NCBI GenBank assembly: GCA_031308135.1
Contig: JAHLJT010009436.1
Span: 165,336,713 to 165,400,712, forward strand
DNA from: Acheta domesticus
Lineage: Eukaryota > Arthropoda > Insecta > Orthoptera > Gryllidae
Direction of reading: 5' to 3'
DNA: 64,000 nt
Numbering within the stretch: position 1 is the first letter of the stretch; every line of letters begins with the position of its first letter. The notes under the pieces were generated by a model, which was given only the letters and a program-made list of their open reading frames with translations, was not told the origin of the DNA and made no database searches. Positions 54,505-64,000 of this stretch are shown here, in pieces. The translations under genes and the position numbers were made by a program.

Positions 54505-56490
54505 GGAACTGCACTCTCACGTGGCGCTATCACTCGAAGAGAATTGTTCGAGTTCGTGCGTAGAGAAGTTGGCGTTCAGAATGTCACAATTGAAAATAAA
54601 AATAATTGATTTCATTATATTATATCACGATTGGGTCTTGACAAAGTGTCAAAATCAACTGAGGAGGAAATTCGCAAAAAAATTAGGACATTTAGTTACA
54701 ATCTCGCAAAGCGCTGGAAACAGTGTCACCGTACAGAAACAAAGCTCTCGAATAAATTCTCTGCATGGCTTAGTGAAGAGTTCAGCGTATCAGAATTGTC
54801 AAAACCCCCCACAATGAGACGAGGAAGGCCAAAGAAGCTCTTTCACGAAAGCAGCGAAAGAGGAAAGAAGCGAAAGGTCAGCGACATATTATCTGAAAGA
54901 AGTTCCACTGAATTGTCATTTGCCGTTCAACGTAGTTTTCGGTTAAGTGGACAAAGGAAGGTTGCCGATGTCATAGAACAGGCGTCAACTAGTACTCCTA
55001 GGACCCTGGGTAGAATGAAGCGCGTAGCAGAATCCAATGCAGCAAAGCAGGAATACTATTCTCCTGAAGAAGCACTAGGATTAATGTTAGACATGCAAAT
55101 GACTCGCAACGCGTACATAACCCTAAGAGAAGGTGCGCTCAGAAAAAATGTTTTCTCTATCCTCCTTACTACAAAATCTTGGAAGCAAAAACTCAATGTT
55201 ATCCAGATAATTCGGCTGTTACTGTAACAGATTCTTTGGCTCAAATTAACCTTCAGGACATTTTAGATCTGACTTTAACGCGTTTGTGCAAAATCCAGGA
55301 AATCATTACCAATATTTTGAACATTTGTGATGGAAAAACTGAGAAAAACTTGCATATGTTTTGGAAATGGGGTTGTGACGGAAGTGGAGGTCACAGCACC
55401 TACAAGCAACATTTCTCGGAGGGAGAAACTGCTGCGTCAGATGCGGATATGTTCGTTTCAAGCGTTGTCCCTCTGCAAGTGTCTGCTAGAACAGCACAAT
55501 CTGAAGAAAATTCTCTGGGATAATCCTAGAAAAATCTTCTACTCGGTACTGCAGGCCGCTCCGTTTCCAATTTATCAGAGAAACATCCGCAACAATCAGC
55601 GAAGAGTTTCAGCGAATAGAGAAGGAAATAACACAACTCAAACCCACACTTGTAACAATTGGTGAATACAAAATTGAAGTAAAACACGTTCTATTCAAAA
55701 CAATGGTAGATGGTTAAGTTTGCTGTAGTTTAATGAATAGCTCATCCCAGCAAGTGTGTCATATTTGTGGTGCCTCGCCAAAAATTATGAATGATCTAGA
55801 GGAAGTTAAAAAACGCGAATGCAAGAAAGAAAGCTTTTCTTTTGGTCTTTCTCTTCTCCACACTCGTATAAGGTTCTTTGAGTACTTATTGCACATTTCT
55901 TATCAGTTGGAAACAAGAAAATGAAGATCAGTTGGAGAAAAAGAAAAAGCAGATGTTGAACGCAGAAAGAAGAAATTCAGGCTAAATTTTGGAGCGAGAT
56001 GCATTTGATTGTAGATGTGCCAAAGCAAGGAGGTGGAAACTCAAATGACGGTAATACTGCACGACGGTTCTTTGAAAATCCCGGAAAGTCTTCTGAGATA
56101 ACAGGAATTGACTGAACTGATCAAGAGGTTCTCAACTATTCTGTCTGCCATGTCAAGTGGGCATCCAATAAATGTGCCGTCATTCAGGAGTTACGCTTAC
56201 AAAACAGCAGAATTGTATGTTAGTCTCTATCCATTGTTCCATATGCCTGTCACATTGCACAAGATACTAATTCACGGAGCCGATGTTGTAGACTCTATGC
56301 TACTGCTAATTGGACAGCTCTCGGAAGATGTTCAGGAACTAAGACACAAGGAATACAGACATTTTAGAGAAAACCACTCGCGAAAAATGTCCCGAAGTAA
56401 TACAAATGAAGACATACTTCACAATCTCCTTCTCTCGTCAGACCCCTTCATCACAAGTTTAAGGAAAATTACTAAGAAAAAACAATAAAA
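54505..56490 (+). pseudogene. Transib (RAG1-like) transposase, broken
   Basis: The Transib transposase shares its fold and DDE core with the RAG1 recombinase. Pieces in order: RRELFEFVRREVG (54536), NKFSAWLSEEFSV, RGRPKKLFHESSERGKKRKV (54820-54880), YYSPEEALGLMLDMQMTRNA (55060), WKWGCDGSGGHSTYKQ with the first Asp (codon 55377), FVSSVVPLQV, then TMVDG with the second Asp at 55709, followed by VCHICGASPKIMNDL and FGLSLLHTRIRFFEYLLHIS. The last part (from 56040) has NDGNTARRFFENP, ELYVSLYPLFHMPVTLHKIL and QLSEDVQELRHK, which should hold the catalytic Glu (near 56324-56338). A TAA at 55715 replaces a codon right after VDG, and there are several frameshifts. Transib ends were not identified. Confidence 0.82.
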
Positions 56491-56499
56491 GTCTGTCAG

Positions 56500-56879
56500 A
56501 TGAAGTACGCTCTCTTTTGACACTACCTAAACAATTGGAAGAAACTGTCGGAGAATTCACTTCTCCCCATAGCTCGTCATACGCAGTTTTTAACTGTTTT
56601 TGACGTAAATAAATAAATAAAAGACCATGGAGATTCTGACGGAGATAATGACCTTTCAGAGTGTGAATCTGAATAACAACGTTCAGAGGGTCCGGCATGG
56701 TAAGTAAGTCATATTGTTACTCCACCATGAAATTTACGAATATATTTAGGAAAAACGTTCTTAACTATTAAAGTAAGTTAATACTATTAGCATTATCATC
56801 CAGCAGGCGCAAAGTAGCACGAAGTTGGAATAGATTAGAAAATGGTTTCGCATAACCACAATTTTACTCCATGTTTTGT
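56500..56879. other. 3' flank of the Transib relic
   Basis: No gene or terminal repeat recognised. Confidence 0.45.
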
Positions 56880-57830
56880 TCTTCCAATTTTTACTTTCCC
56901 GTATACGTACGTATACACGGAGTGATATACGTAGTATAGGGAAAGTTACGTAATGCTGCGCGAAAAAATGGCCAATTTTCGGCCGAAAAAAATTAATTGC
57001 CGGGCCGTGAAAACGAATAAGTGGATAAAACCAGTTGCTAAATTAAGAAAAAAAAATTACCCTAACGCGTGGTGTAACCAGAAACCCTGTTTTCTAGGTC
57101 CTTGATACCGAAACCCCAATTGAAAGGAAAACGTCCGTCTGTGAACACTGCTAGCGCCTAAACCATACGTACGATTTCTTCCAAAATGGATATTCCCCAG
57201 TTGATCTGATTCTAGACAAAGCTTTGAAATTTTGAAAAAGATTCTTCAAAATTTGGCGGTACTTTATATGAAGCCCCCCGGGCATTTTCAAAATTTTCGG
57301 TTCAAAAACGGATTTTCAAAAAACGGCTCCAAATTTTTTCTTTAAATTTCTTGTATGAATAGAGTAAAATACACCTATTAACATGGCATAGGTCCGATTT
57401 TCACGAATAACTCTGAATTTTCGAAAATTGTGAAAGTTTGAATTTTTTTCGGCGCCTTTCTCCAACTACAAAATTGAAGATAGAGATTTTTTTCTTCAAA
57501 TAAAATTTGTTCTGCATTTTGAGTTCTTTCATAAAGGTCATGTAAATGTTTTTCAAAAGTTTAGTAGTTTTCGTGCAATATTGCGTGCAGTATGTGCAAT
57601 TTTTAAAAAAATGACAAAAACAAGATTTTCTCAAAAACGGCTCCAAATTTTTTCTTTAAACTTTTGGTAGGGATAGTGGTAAATGTACTCTATCAATGAC
57701 ATAAAAGACATTTTGGTCTATCGGTTTGTTTTTTCAAAAATTACAAAAAAGGAATTTGTTTTACTTGTCTCTCACGTCGTTAATATTTACATTATCGGCG
57801 ATTTTTTCACATTATTATATTTACGACTAT
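56880..57830 (-). repeat. Inverted long arm, outer part
   Basis: Reverse complement of 14065-14112, 7073-7239 and about 2100-2826 in that order, without TE1 and TE2. It preserves the empty TA sites of both (about 57109-57114 for TE1, about 56930-56945 for TE2). It contains the 16-base palindrome at 56901-56916. Confidence 0.9.
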
Positions 57831-57834
57831 ATAT

Positions 57835-58963
57835 TGAAACGCACCGCGCCTCTAAATAGAAACGCGATACATTTCAACTTAAACAACCAGAGAACATACA
57901 AACGGCGCGAGCATAACTAGGCAGCATGGCAACACGGAGGGGAAGGGGGGCGTCACGTGGAGCGCGAGACACGAGGGGAGGACAGCGAGAAGTCGGTTGA
58001 GAAGGAGAGACGAGCGGAAGCCACGCTAGCGGACGGAGGTGGTGCGCGAGCGGTGCGAGTTATTTGGGGAAAAGTACCCCTAAGTGCTGAATAACTTAAT
58101 AGACTTGCATAGTATTACATTTCGGACCGTTAAAAGAAGTGTGATGCAGACCGAACAGCATTGGGAAGTCAACGGATAGAGTGTATGGTAAACCGGAAGA
58201 GTGTGAAACCCGCCTGTAGCGTGAGCACATGCATCGCGAACGTAGGTTTTGGGGAAAGATAGAATGTGTAGTGCACAAGACAGTGACTGAACCAGTGATC
58301 ATTTGTGAGACCGATCAAGCAGTGTCTGACGGGTTTTCAGTGTATAGGAACTTTCCATAATGAAACTGTATGATGACGCGTGAGGAGAACAAGAACACGT
58401 GGGTATAGGTTACCGATATTTCACCGGTGATTCAGAGAGTAATATAGTGTAACGTGTTTAGCATAATCAGTTACAACCCAAATCTGGAGTTCAGACTGTC
58501 AGGACAAGCATAAGTTAATTAGATGCACTAGTGTAGAATATACGCGTGGAGCAGCGTGAGGGGCGAACACTTGCCTACTCATCTCCGGCTGGGGGCCGAA
58601 CGGCTCCGGGACCACGCGACGGGAGCCGAAGCCGCCGCCACCATCGGCGCCGGGCCCCAACGAAGCGACGTGACCCAGGTGGTAACAGGTATGATGCTAG
58701 CATTGAAGGTATTAAGTTTTGGTACCAAAACATAGTAATCATTGCATAGGGGATCAGTGTTCGAAAGTGTAATAGTGATATTAGATGAATAAACATCAAA
58801 CTGTCGTTGTATAATAAAACTGTATGTATTTATTGTACCCCGAACATCCCAGGGTCCACATTCGCGAAAAAGATCCCGAGCCCTGCCTGAAACAAACAAA
58901 TTTATTGTACCGTGCCACTTCACGGGTAAGTCACGATTGACCCCGAGCAGTCGGTCCGTTACA
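57835..58963 (+). mobile_element. Solo LTR G (same family as 17683-18809)
   Basis: 1129 bp, TGAAACGCACCG ... CCGTTACA, with ATAT on both sides (57831-57834 and 58964-58967). The opposite arm (near 2095-2145) has no insertion at this point, so G is an insertion with a 4-bp duplication. It is nearly identical to LTR A. No internal genes lie beside it. TG...CA ends and a 4-bp AT-type duplication fit gypsy-like LTRs. Confidence 0.85.
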
Positions 58964-58967
58964 ATAT

Positions 58968-59637
58968 GCTTTAAATAATGTCAAGTAAAGTTTCTGGAAA
59001 ACACTACCGTTTTTTTTTGTGAAAAGTAGCTCAAATTTCGGCATTTTTCAGAAATGCTCAAACGCCATTTCTCATATATGGCTGCAATTTTTTTTCTTGA
59101 AACTTTTGTAACGGATAGTGCGAATCACACTCTTTGGTATAGCATAAAGTTTATTTTGAGTTATTTTTTTTGTTTTTTCAAAAATTACATAATTGTAATT
59201 TTTTTGAAAGATCTCTCACATCTTTAATATGCACATTACCAGCAATTTGTAAACATTATATTTGTGAGTGTAAGTGCTTCAAACTTCCAATAAAGTATTT
59301 TGAAAACTCCAACATTTTCTGGTGAAAATGAGCTTCAAATTTCGCACTTTTTAGTAGCGCTAAACGCCATTTTCTCTTAAACGGCACATAATTTTTAAAA
59401 GAAAATTGCCACTTATGACTAGGTTTTTGTGTTCTTTAATATTCTAAAATTAATGTTTCCGTTCTACCAATAGTAAACCGAAAAATTAAGAAAATGACAA
59501 AAAAATGTACTTTTGGCGGTGATAGATTACAGCTGGCAAGGAAGAGTTTGTGGCAATTCCGAATAGCTAGCGAAGACCCAATGAAATAGAAAACTAATAC
59601 GGGAAAGCCTGTGCCATTCTGTAGCACCACTAGTTGT
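58968..59637 (-). repeat. Inverted long arm, inner part
   Basis: Reverse complement of about 1431-2095, resuming the arm after LTR G. The inner end 'gtagcaccactagtt' corresponds to 1431. The two ends share a short palindromic 'aactagt'; no matching target duplication is seen outside them. Confidence 0.88.
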
Positions 59638-59993
59638 TTTGTGGTTTATGCTTTAATTACAAAACATTTTTCAAAAATAACATTTTAGGATTATTTCAAA
59701 TTAAAGAAAAACATACACTATGATGTATCTTAGATTACAGAGGCCGACGTCAGTTTAGTTACAAAAGGAAAACCACTGATTCCGATTAATTTCAAGATGC
59801 TGCATTCGAAATGGACACCCGTTTTTCTAGATTAGCTCGTATTTTTGAGCAACGCATATTTGCCAGTTTTTACCATTTTGTAGGCACAGCTTCAGTTATT
59901 ATCAAAGTAACCATGTCCACAACGTTACTCGAGTGAGAAATAAATAGTAGTTCACTCATTAGGTGAAATACAGGAGCTTCTTGTTGTTAGTAT

Positions 59994-59994
<1 letters not shown>
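59638..59994. other. No gene seen
   Basis: AT-rich sequence with nothing recognisable. Confidence 0.5.

Positions 59995-60072
<78 letters not shown>
59995..60072. repeat. (TA)n(GA)n microsatellite
   Basis: About 45 bp of TA followed by about 30 bp of GA. Confidence 0.95.
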
Positions 60073-60075
<3 letters not shown>

Positions 60076-60076
60076 A

Positions 60077-60360
60077 TTGAAAGATGCGGATCAGGATAAA
60101 AGCTGGGCCCGTCTTGAGCGTTGTCTGATGTATCTGACGGCCTGGCATAAAGAAACCAAGAAAAGAATGCCTTTTGCTGTTCTGATATGGAGAGAAACTC
60201 CGGANNNNNNNNNNNNNNNNNNNNNNNNNNNNNNNNNNNNNNNNNNNNNNNNNNNNNNNNNNNNNNNNNNNNNNNNNNNNNNNNNNNNNNNNNNNNNNNN
60301 NNNNCGGCCTGAATCTGCTTTAGACTCCGAATATGAAAACGTTTCAGCATTTACGAAATA
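60077..60360 (+). pseudogene. Fragment of an uncharacterised repeat-encoded protein, with gap
   Basis: The frame before the gap reads ARLERCLMYLTAWHKETKKR and MPFAVLIWRE. The 'MPFAxxxWRE' motif recurs in uncharacterised arthropod proteins of repeat origin, normally followed by a CxxC region. Here it runs into the 100-N gap. After the gap the frame gives only RPESALDSEYENVSAFTK and a stop. Too little remains to name a function. Confidence 0.4.
60205..60304. other. Assembly gap (100 N)
   Basis: Exactly 100 N, the conventional size for a gap of unknown length. Confidence 1.
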
Positions 60361-60399
60361 ATGAAAATTAACAATTCCAATTGTAATGGGACGGTCGCA

Positions 60400-61672
60400 C
60401 ACGAACTAATTTCGGCGTGTGCGAGATGAATAGTTTATATAACATGGAGTCCGGGAAAACTTAGCTGGCTGAAATGTGCGTTTCTCTCGCTCCGCTACCT
60501 GAGTGCGCGAAGGGTCGCCAGCCGGCCGCCGATGGGAGCGCCTCCCTTTGTTCAATACCGTTTGCCACAGCCTCTGGTATTTCCGAGCCGCTGCGTCAGA
60601 GCACACCCGCGTCTTCTCGGAAATCGTGTGACGTGAACGCCCACTTCGAAATCGGTTTCCAACCGTCGATGGACCCATGGGCAATTGACGCGCCCGCATC
60701 ACGCGGTTTGGCTGCCGCCCAATAGTCGAACACTAGGCGGGGTGAGACATGTGATCTCGCGAGCAAGGGAGGTTGCTGCGAACGCGAGACTCGGCCATTC
60801 CGAGACGAACGACGACCGCGAGTGTTAACCTTCCGATGTAAGCGACGACCGAGGTGTTTGGTTCCGTGGCAACGACGCGCCGCGTGAGTACGCATAAGAT
60901 CGCCGCCGGCAACGCATCGTCGCCACCTCACCGCGCCGCTCTGGGTGCCCGCCGAAGGGAGAGGCGGAAGCACCGTGTGAGTGCCGATACTCGATGAACG
61001 AAGAAGCGTTCGACTAATGCGGCGCTGAGGGCCCGGCCCGCCGCTAAAAGACGCTTTGGTGTGGCGATCCCTGGCCGCCGCCGCCGCGGTCAACAGTGCC
61101 GCGCGCCGGGCCGCTGCCACGCCGACGTCGCCGCCGCGCCAGTCCACCGCCGGCGCCGCCGCCGCGGCTGTCGCGTCGCGCGCGCCCGCCCGCGCGCAGC
61201 CCCTGCGCCTGCCGCAGCACGCCTGCTCGCGTGCCGCGACACACGCCGCCGCGCGGCCACCATCTGCCCGAACCGGCCCAGGAACGGGGGAAGCGCCGCT
61301 ACCCTGCCGCCCGACACCGGGCCGATGCCGAACCCCGGAGGAACGGAGTCGCCCGTGGCGATGACCCGAAGGGCTTGGACTGTTAAGTTAAGCTAGTTAT
61401 AAGTTAGGTTAAGATAGTATTAAGAACTGTAGGGGCTTCACCCGGTTATTTTTGCTTTGAATTAAACTCAGAAATCATGAGAGCGTTTTATACTGTGTAG
61501 TGCATGAATATGCGCCAGTCACGCATGCGTCCTAAATAGATTCCAGCCGAGCACATGAGGCAACCTGCAGCAGACGGAATCCACAGGTGAGTCGGGTCAC
61601 GCCTGAGGAGAGATTAACACCGGCCGACACCGATGATGGTCGTGTGTACGGGGGGGGTGTTACACAATATCT
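60400..61672. mobile_element. GC-rich LTR-like segment
   Basis: GC-rich, no gene; open frames on several strands (60596-61396) are composition artefacts. The end resembles other LTR-like blocks here, with 'ccacaggtgagtcgg' and a G run before 'tgttacaca' (about 61652-61668). Start and family are unclear. Confidence 0.35.
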
Positions 61673-62600
61673 TGCTTATTTGAAATGAAGGTTATGGTTT
61701 TGTCTGTATTTACTTACGCACTATATAATAATCATAATAATAATACTAATAATAAATGCCTTTATTGATATGGCGAGAGATGTTGTAGAGGCCTATATGA
61801 TATAGGAAGGGGTTATGGCAACTATAAGCTCTTGCATGTTATCATAAATTGAGATGTCTTTAGGCAACTGAAATAACGCTTCCGCATTTCATTAGCTTCC
61901 ACTACGCGTGGAATTGAAGATTAAGATCGTAATATATAACTCTTCATAATGGAACAACGATAGTTTTTCATTAACAACTGCAACCGGCAGACGCAAATGA
62001 ATAGTTAAAACAAGTTGTATAACAGCGGAATCGGAACAAAATCACACAAGACTACGTAGACAAATGAGAATATCCTCCAATTTTCTATGAAGAATATACT
62101 CATCACTCGGAGAGATATTTTTATTCATTACGAAGTTGAGCAAATGCTCATTGGTAGAAGAAGAATTTGCTCAGAACAAATGCTCATACCGTGAGAAAAT
62201 GCTCTAAGCAAATGCTTCTTTATTATTCTACCCACTGAATGGGTCGTATGAATAAAAACTTCGAGTTTATACTTAGAGTTTCTTATCATGAGTATGAGCA
62301 TGAGAGGGAAGTAAGTGCTCCCATCGGTTGAGTATATTCTCATTTTGGTAAGAATAAAACGCCTCGAACAAGTAACTAGTACATACTCATAACAACCCGA
62401 GTATGTTTTCATATTTTCTAGGATTTTTCCAGGAGTAAACTGATTATAGACGTTCGGTCGGGGCGATCACGACCGAGGAGGCCACGCGGTTCAGTTTGGT
62501 TCAGTTCTGCATCTGCACGAGCACGGTGTATTTCTTACCTGTTTCTTACGCTGTGGTTTGTGGGCGAGGCGTCGTTCGGGATTTTTGTGTGGAAGTTAAT
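61673..62600. other. AT-rich, no gene; 'caaatgct' motifs
   Basis: Has an (AAT)n stretch at about 61727-61752 and a cluster of 'gagcaaatgctc'-like motifs at 62138-62220. This may be the 5' terminal region of the transposon that carried the Myb/SANT fragment downstream; not proven. Confidence 0.4.
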
Positions 62601-62604
62601 CGAA

Positions 62605-63180
62605 ATGGATATACCTTCGAGTGTATTTCTTAATTTCATTAAGGACCCCGTCCTCTTAAAAAATCGCAAACTCCGTCTGCGAGGAAAGCGCGAGAGGAGT
62701 GGCTTTACTTAACGTACAGCTGGGAAATTGCATCAAAATTAGGGAAACAAACTGATATTAACTCAATTACTAAAAAGATTAATAATATGAAAGCCCGCAT
62801 CAAGGAAAAAACTGACAAGAAAAAAACCGGAAACAGAAAAATTATTTTAAAAGACTGTGAGAAGGAGTTATTTATGTTAATGGATGGAGAAATCAAATCC
62901 AACTATTAATCGATTGGAAGGTAAGCTTTGTTTTATTTTTATTATTAGTATAAAATATTTATGGTCAGTGTACGTGATTTGGTAAAGATTAACACAATAA
63001 TAAAATTACAGGTGCACTTTCCATTTGGAGTGAGCACTGCTGGTGAAGCAACTGTGGTGGAAGTAACTCCACAAGAATTCAATGTGGATGCTGAAGTGTT
63101 CGGTATTAACGAAGAAGGGGAATGAATTCAAGAAGAAGAAGAAGTCATCACAGTGCCCAGACCAACAAAAAAAAAAAAAA
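62605..63180 (+). pseudogene. Myb/SANT-like DNA-binding gene fragment, two exons
   Basis: Exon 1 starts at 62605 (MDIPSSVFLNFIKDPVLLKN). A frame change near 62690 leads to EEWLYLTYSWEIASKLGKQT and DINSITKKINNMKARIKEKT, a tryptophan-containing helical domain like the Myb/SANT or MADF adaptors found in Harbinger-type transposons. A further change near 62896 gives NPTINRLEG up to a GTAAGC donor at about 62920. An acceptor 'aaaattacag' ends at 63011, and exon 2 reads VHFPFGVSTAGEATVVEVTP followed by an acidic tail with a stop at about 63123. Whether this is a transposon accessory gene or a dead host-gene copy is open. Confidence 0.5.
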
Positions 63181-64000
63181 AGTAATTGAAGAATATGAAC
63201 TGTGGTTACCAGGCGGCTCACAACTATTGAACTACAGAGGCTTGTGCTTCTAAAACAATAAAAGTGTTGGATCTCAAAGAAAAAAAACTTTTTAAAAGAA
63301 TTAAATGAATAAAATATTAATTTTCAAAATATAATTAATATGTATGTTTTCATTTCTTGTCCTATTGTGAAACCTCCTTAGCTTAATATAAAAAGACTGG
63401 GAAATGGAGTTAGTTAGGTTAATGGAAGGGGATTTATTTGATTAAAATCTCTACTGATTATAGAGAGTAAATTTCAAAAGTTTTATTGACTGGCGTGTAT
63501 CACAGACATAAGTCTGCTTCTTCAGATGAATCTCTAAATAATAAAAAATCATGCTAAAATTACATAAATTTTGTATAATAAATGGAAATTGACTCGTTCA
63601 ATGGATGTTGAGAATTTTTAAAGTATTGCATCATGAACTGTGGTCAAAATATTGCATTTGACGTTCTAATTTATTTTATTAATTTTTATAAATAATGATT
63701 CGGAAATGATCCTTGCTCATTTTCTATTTTCCTGGTGAAGAATTTTAGGATTTTTAAAAATCGAAAATTATGGAATCTTCCTGTTCTGGGTTTTGAAATT
63801 GAATTTAATTTCCATATAACCTCTTCAATTTATTTTGATGTTCACTCCTTTGGTTTCAATTATAATATACTTATTTGTCACATAAATACAGCATAAGCCT
63901 ATTATATTCTTGTTAGGGCCAACAGGTTACATCACAGTCCAAAGAAAGTAAACTGTGTACCACATTATTTACCTCTAAAGTGGTTTAGGGATCCTTTGTA
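63181..64000. other. AT-rich, no gene seen
   Basis: Begins with a poly(A) run at 63168-63181 and AATAAA at 63257. Nothing else is recognisable. Confidence 0.5.

Noticed and set aside
17683..58963. A and G as the two LTRs of one 41-kb retrotransposon
   Set aside because: Each has its own ATAT flanks, G has a precise empty site in the opposite arm, and the sequence between them is unrelated older repeats with no matching primer site or gag-pol.
1431..59637. A Polinton/Maverick with long terminal repeats
   Set aside because: No polymerase B, retroviral-type integrase outside the copia element, ATPase, protease or capsid gene was found between the arms, and no 6-bp duplication at the ends.
60596..61396. 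Several 90-180-residue proteins in the GC-rich segment
   Set aside because: Frames overlap on both strands with Arg/Ala/Pro-rich low-complexity composition, as expected from GC-rich non-coding DNA.
62605..63180. Intact host transcription factor gene
   Set aside because: Two frame changes within about 300 bp and an early stop in the second exon; only a fragment remains.

Overview
This window is animal, very probably insect, repetitive intergenic DNA. I can support no intact host gene, rRNA, tRNA gene, operon or CRISPR. What can be read is a dense, layered set of transposable elements: copia, Ty3/gypsy and BEL/Pao retroelements, Jockey/I-type LINEs, Tc1/mariner-like, piggyBac, hAT, Mutator-like and Transib (RAG1-like) DNA transposons, plus many LTR-like blocks sitting in (TA)n tracts. 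That mix and an initiator-tRNA-Met primer site in the copia element point to an arthropod. The order is not determinable from the sequence. A 100-N gap at 60205-60304 shows a draft scaffold.

Layout. 195-1290 holds an older, reverse-oriented copy of a long repeat arm. 1431-14112 is a forward arm (about 1.6 kb of its own sequence) split by two related TA-inserting DNA transposons, TE1 (2827-7072) and TE2 (7240-14064). TE2 is itself split by a young copia element (7596-12221, LTRs differing at 1 of 221 bases). 56880-59637 is the matching inverted arm, split by an LTR insertion (57835-58963). Because each arm preserves what the other lost, the window contains its own empty sites for TE1, TE2 and the LTR, and TE1 preserves the empty site of the copia element.

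14113-17630 is non-coding with a 174-bp Tigger-type MITE. 17630-23700 is a run of four LTR-like blocks (A-D) separated only by (TA)n. 24037-26820 is a nearly complete piggyBac with an intron and one single-base frameshift. 27765-30205 is a 2.4-kb LTR-like block (E) with a perfect four-unit heat-shock element; block C carries a three-unit one. 30248-38330 is a patchwork of retroelement pieces (gypsy gag, BEL/Pao reverse transcriptase, gypsy gag-protease, and a GC-rich reverse transcriptase element I cannot place).

38335-42340 has two Mutator-like transposase copies around an I-type LINE 3' end. 42580-53340 holds LINE, piggyBac-derived, hAT and gypsy debris, with a local rearrangement of a LINE ORF1. 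54505-56490 is a Transib transposase relic next to the right arm. 59640-64000 has microsatellite, the gap, a GC-rich LTR-like block and a broken Myb/SANT-like gene fragment.

Most reading frames are broken. The best preserved are copia pol (9117-11948) and the piggyBac transposase. The main points of interest are the foldback-like inverted arms with self-contained empty sites, heat-shock elements in LTR-like blocks, serial LTR insertion into TA tracts, the Tc1/mariner-like transposase with an unusually long D-to-E spacing, the Transib relic and the unplaced reverse transcriptase.
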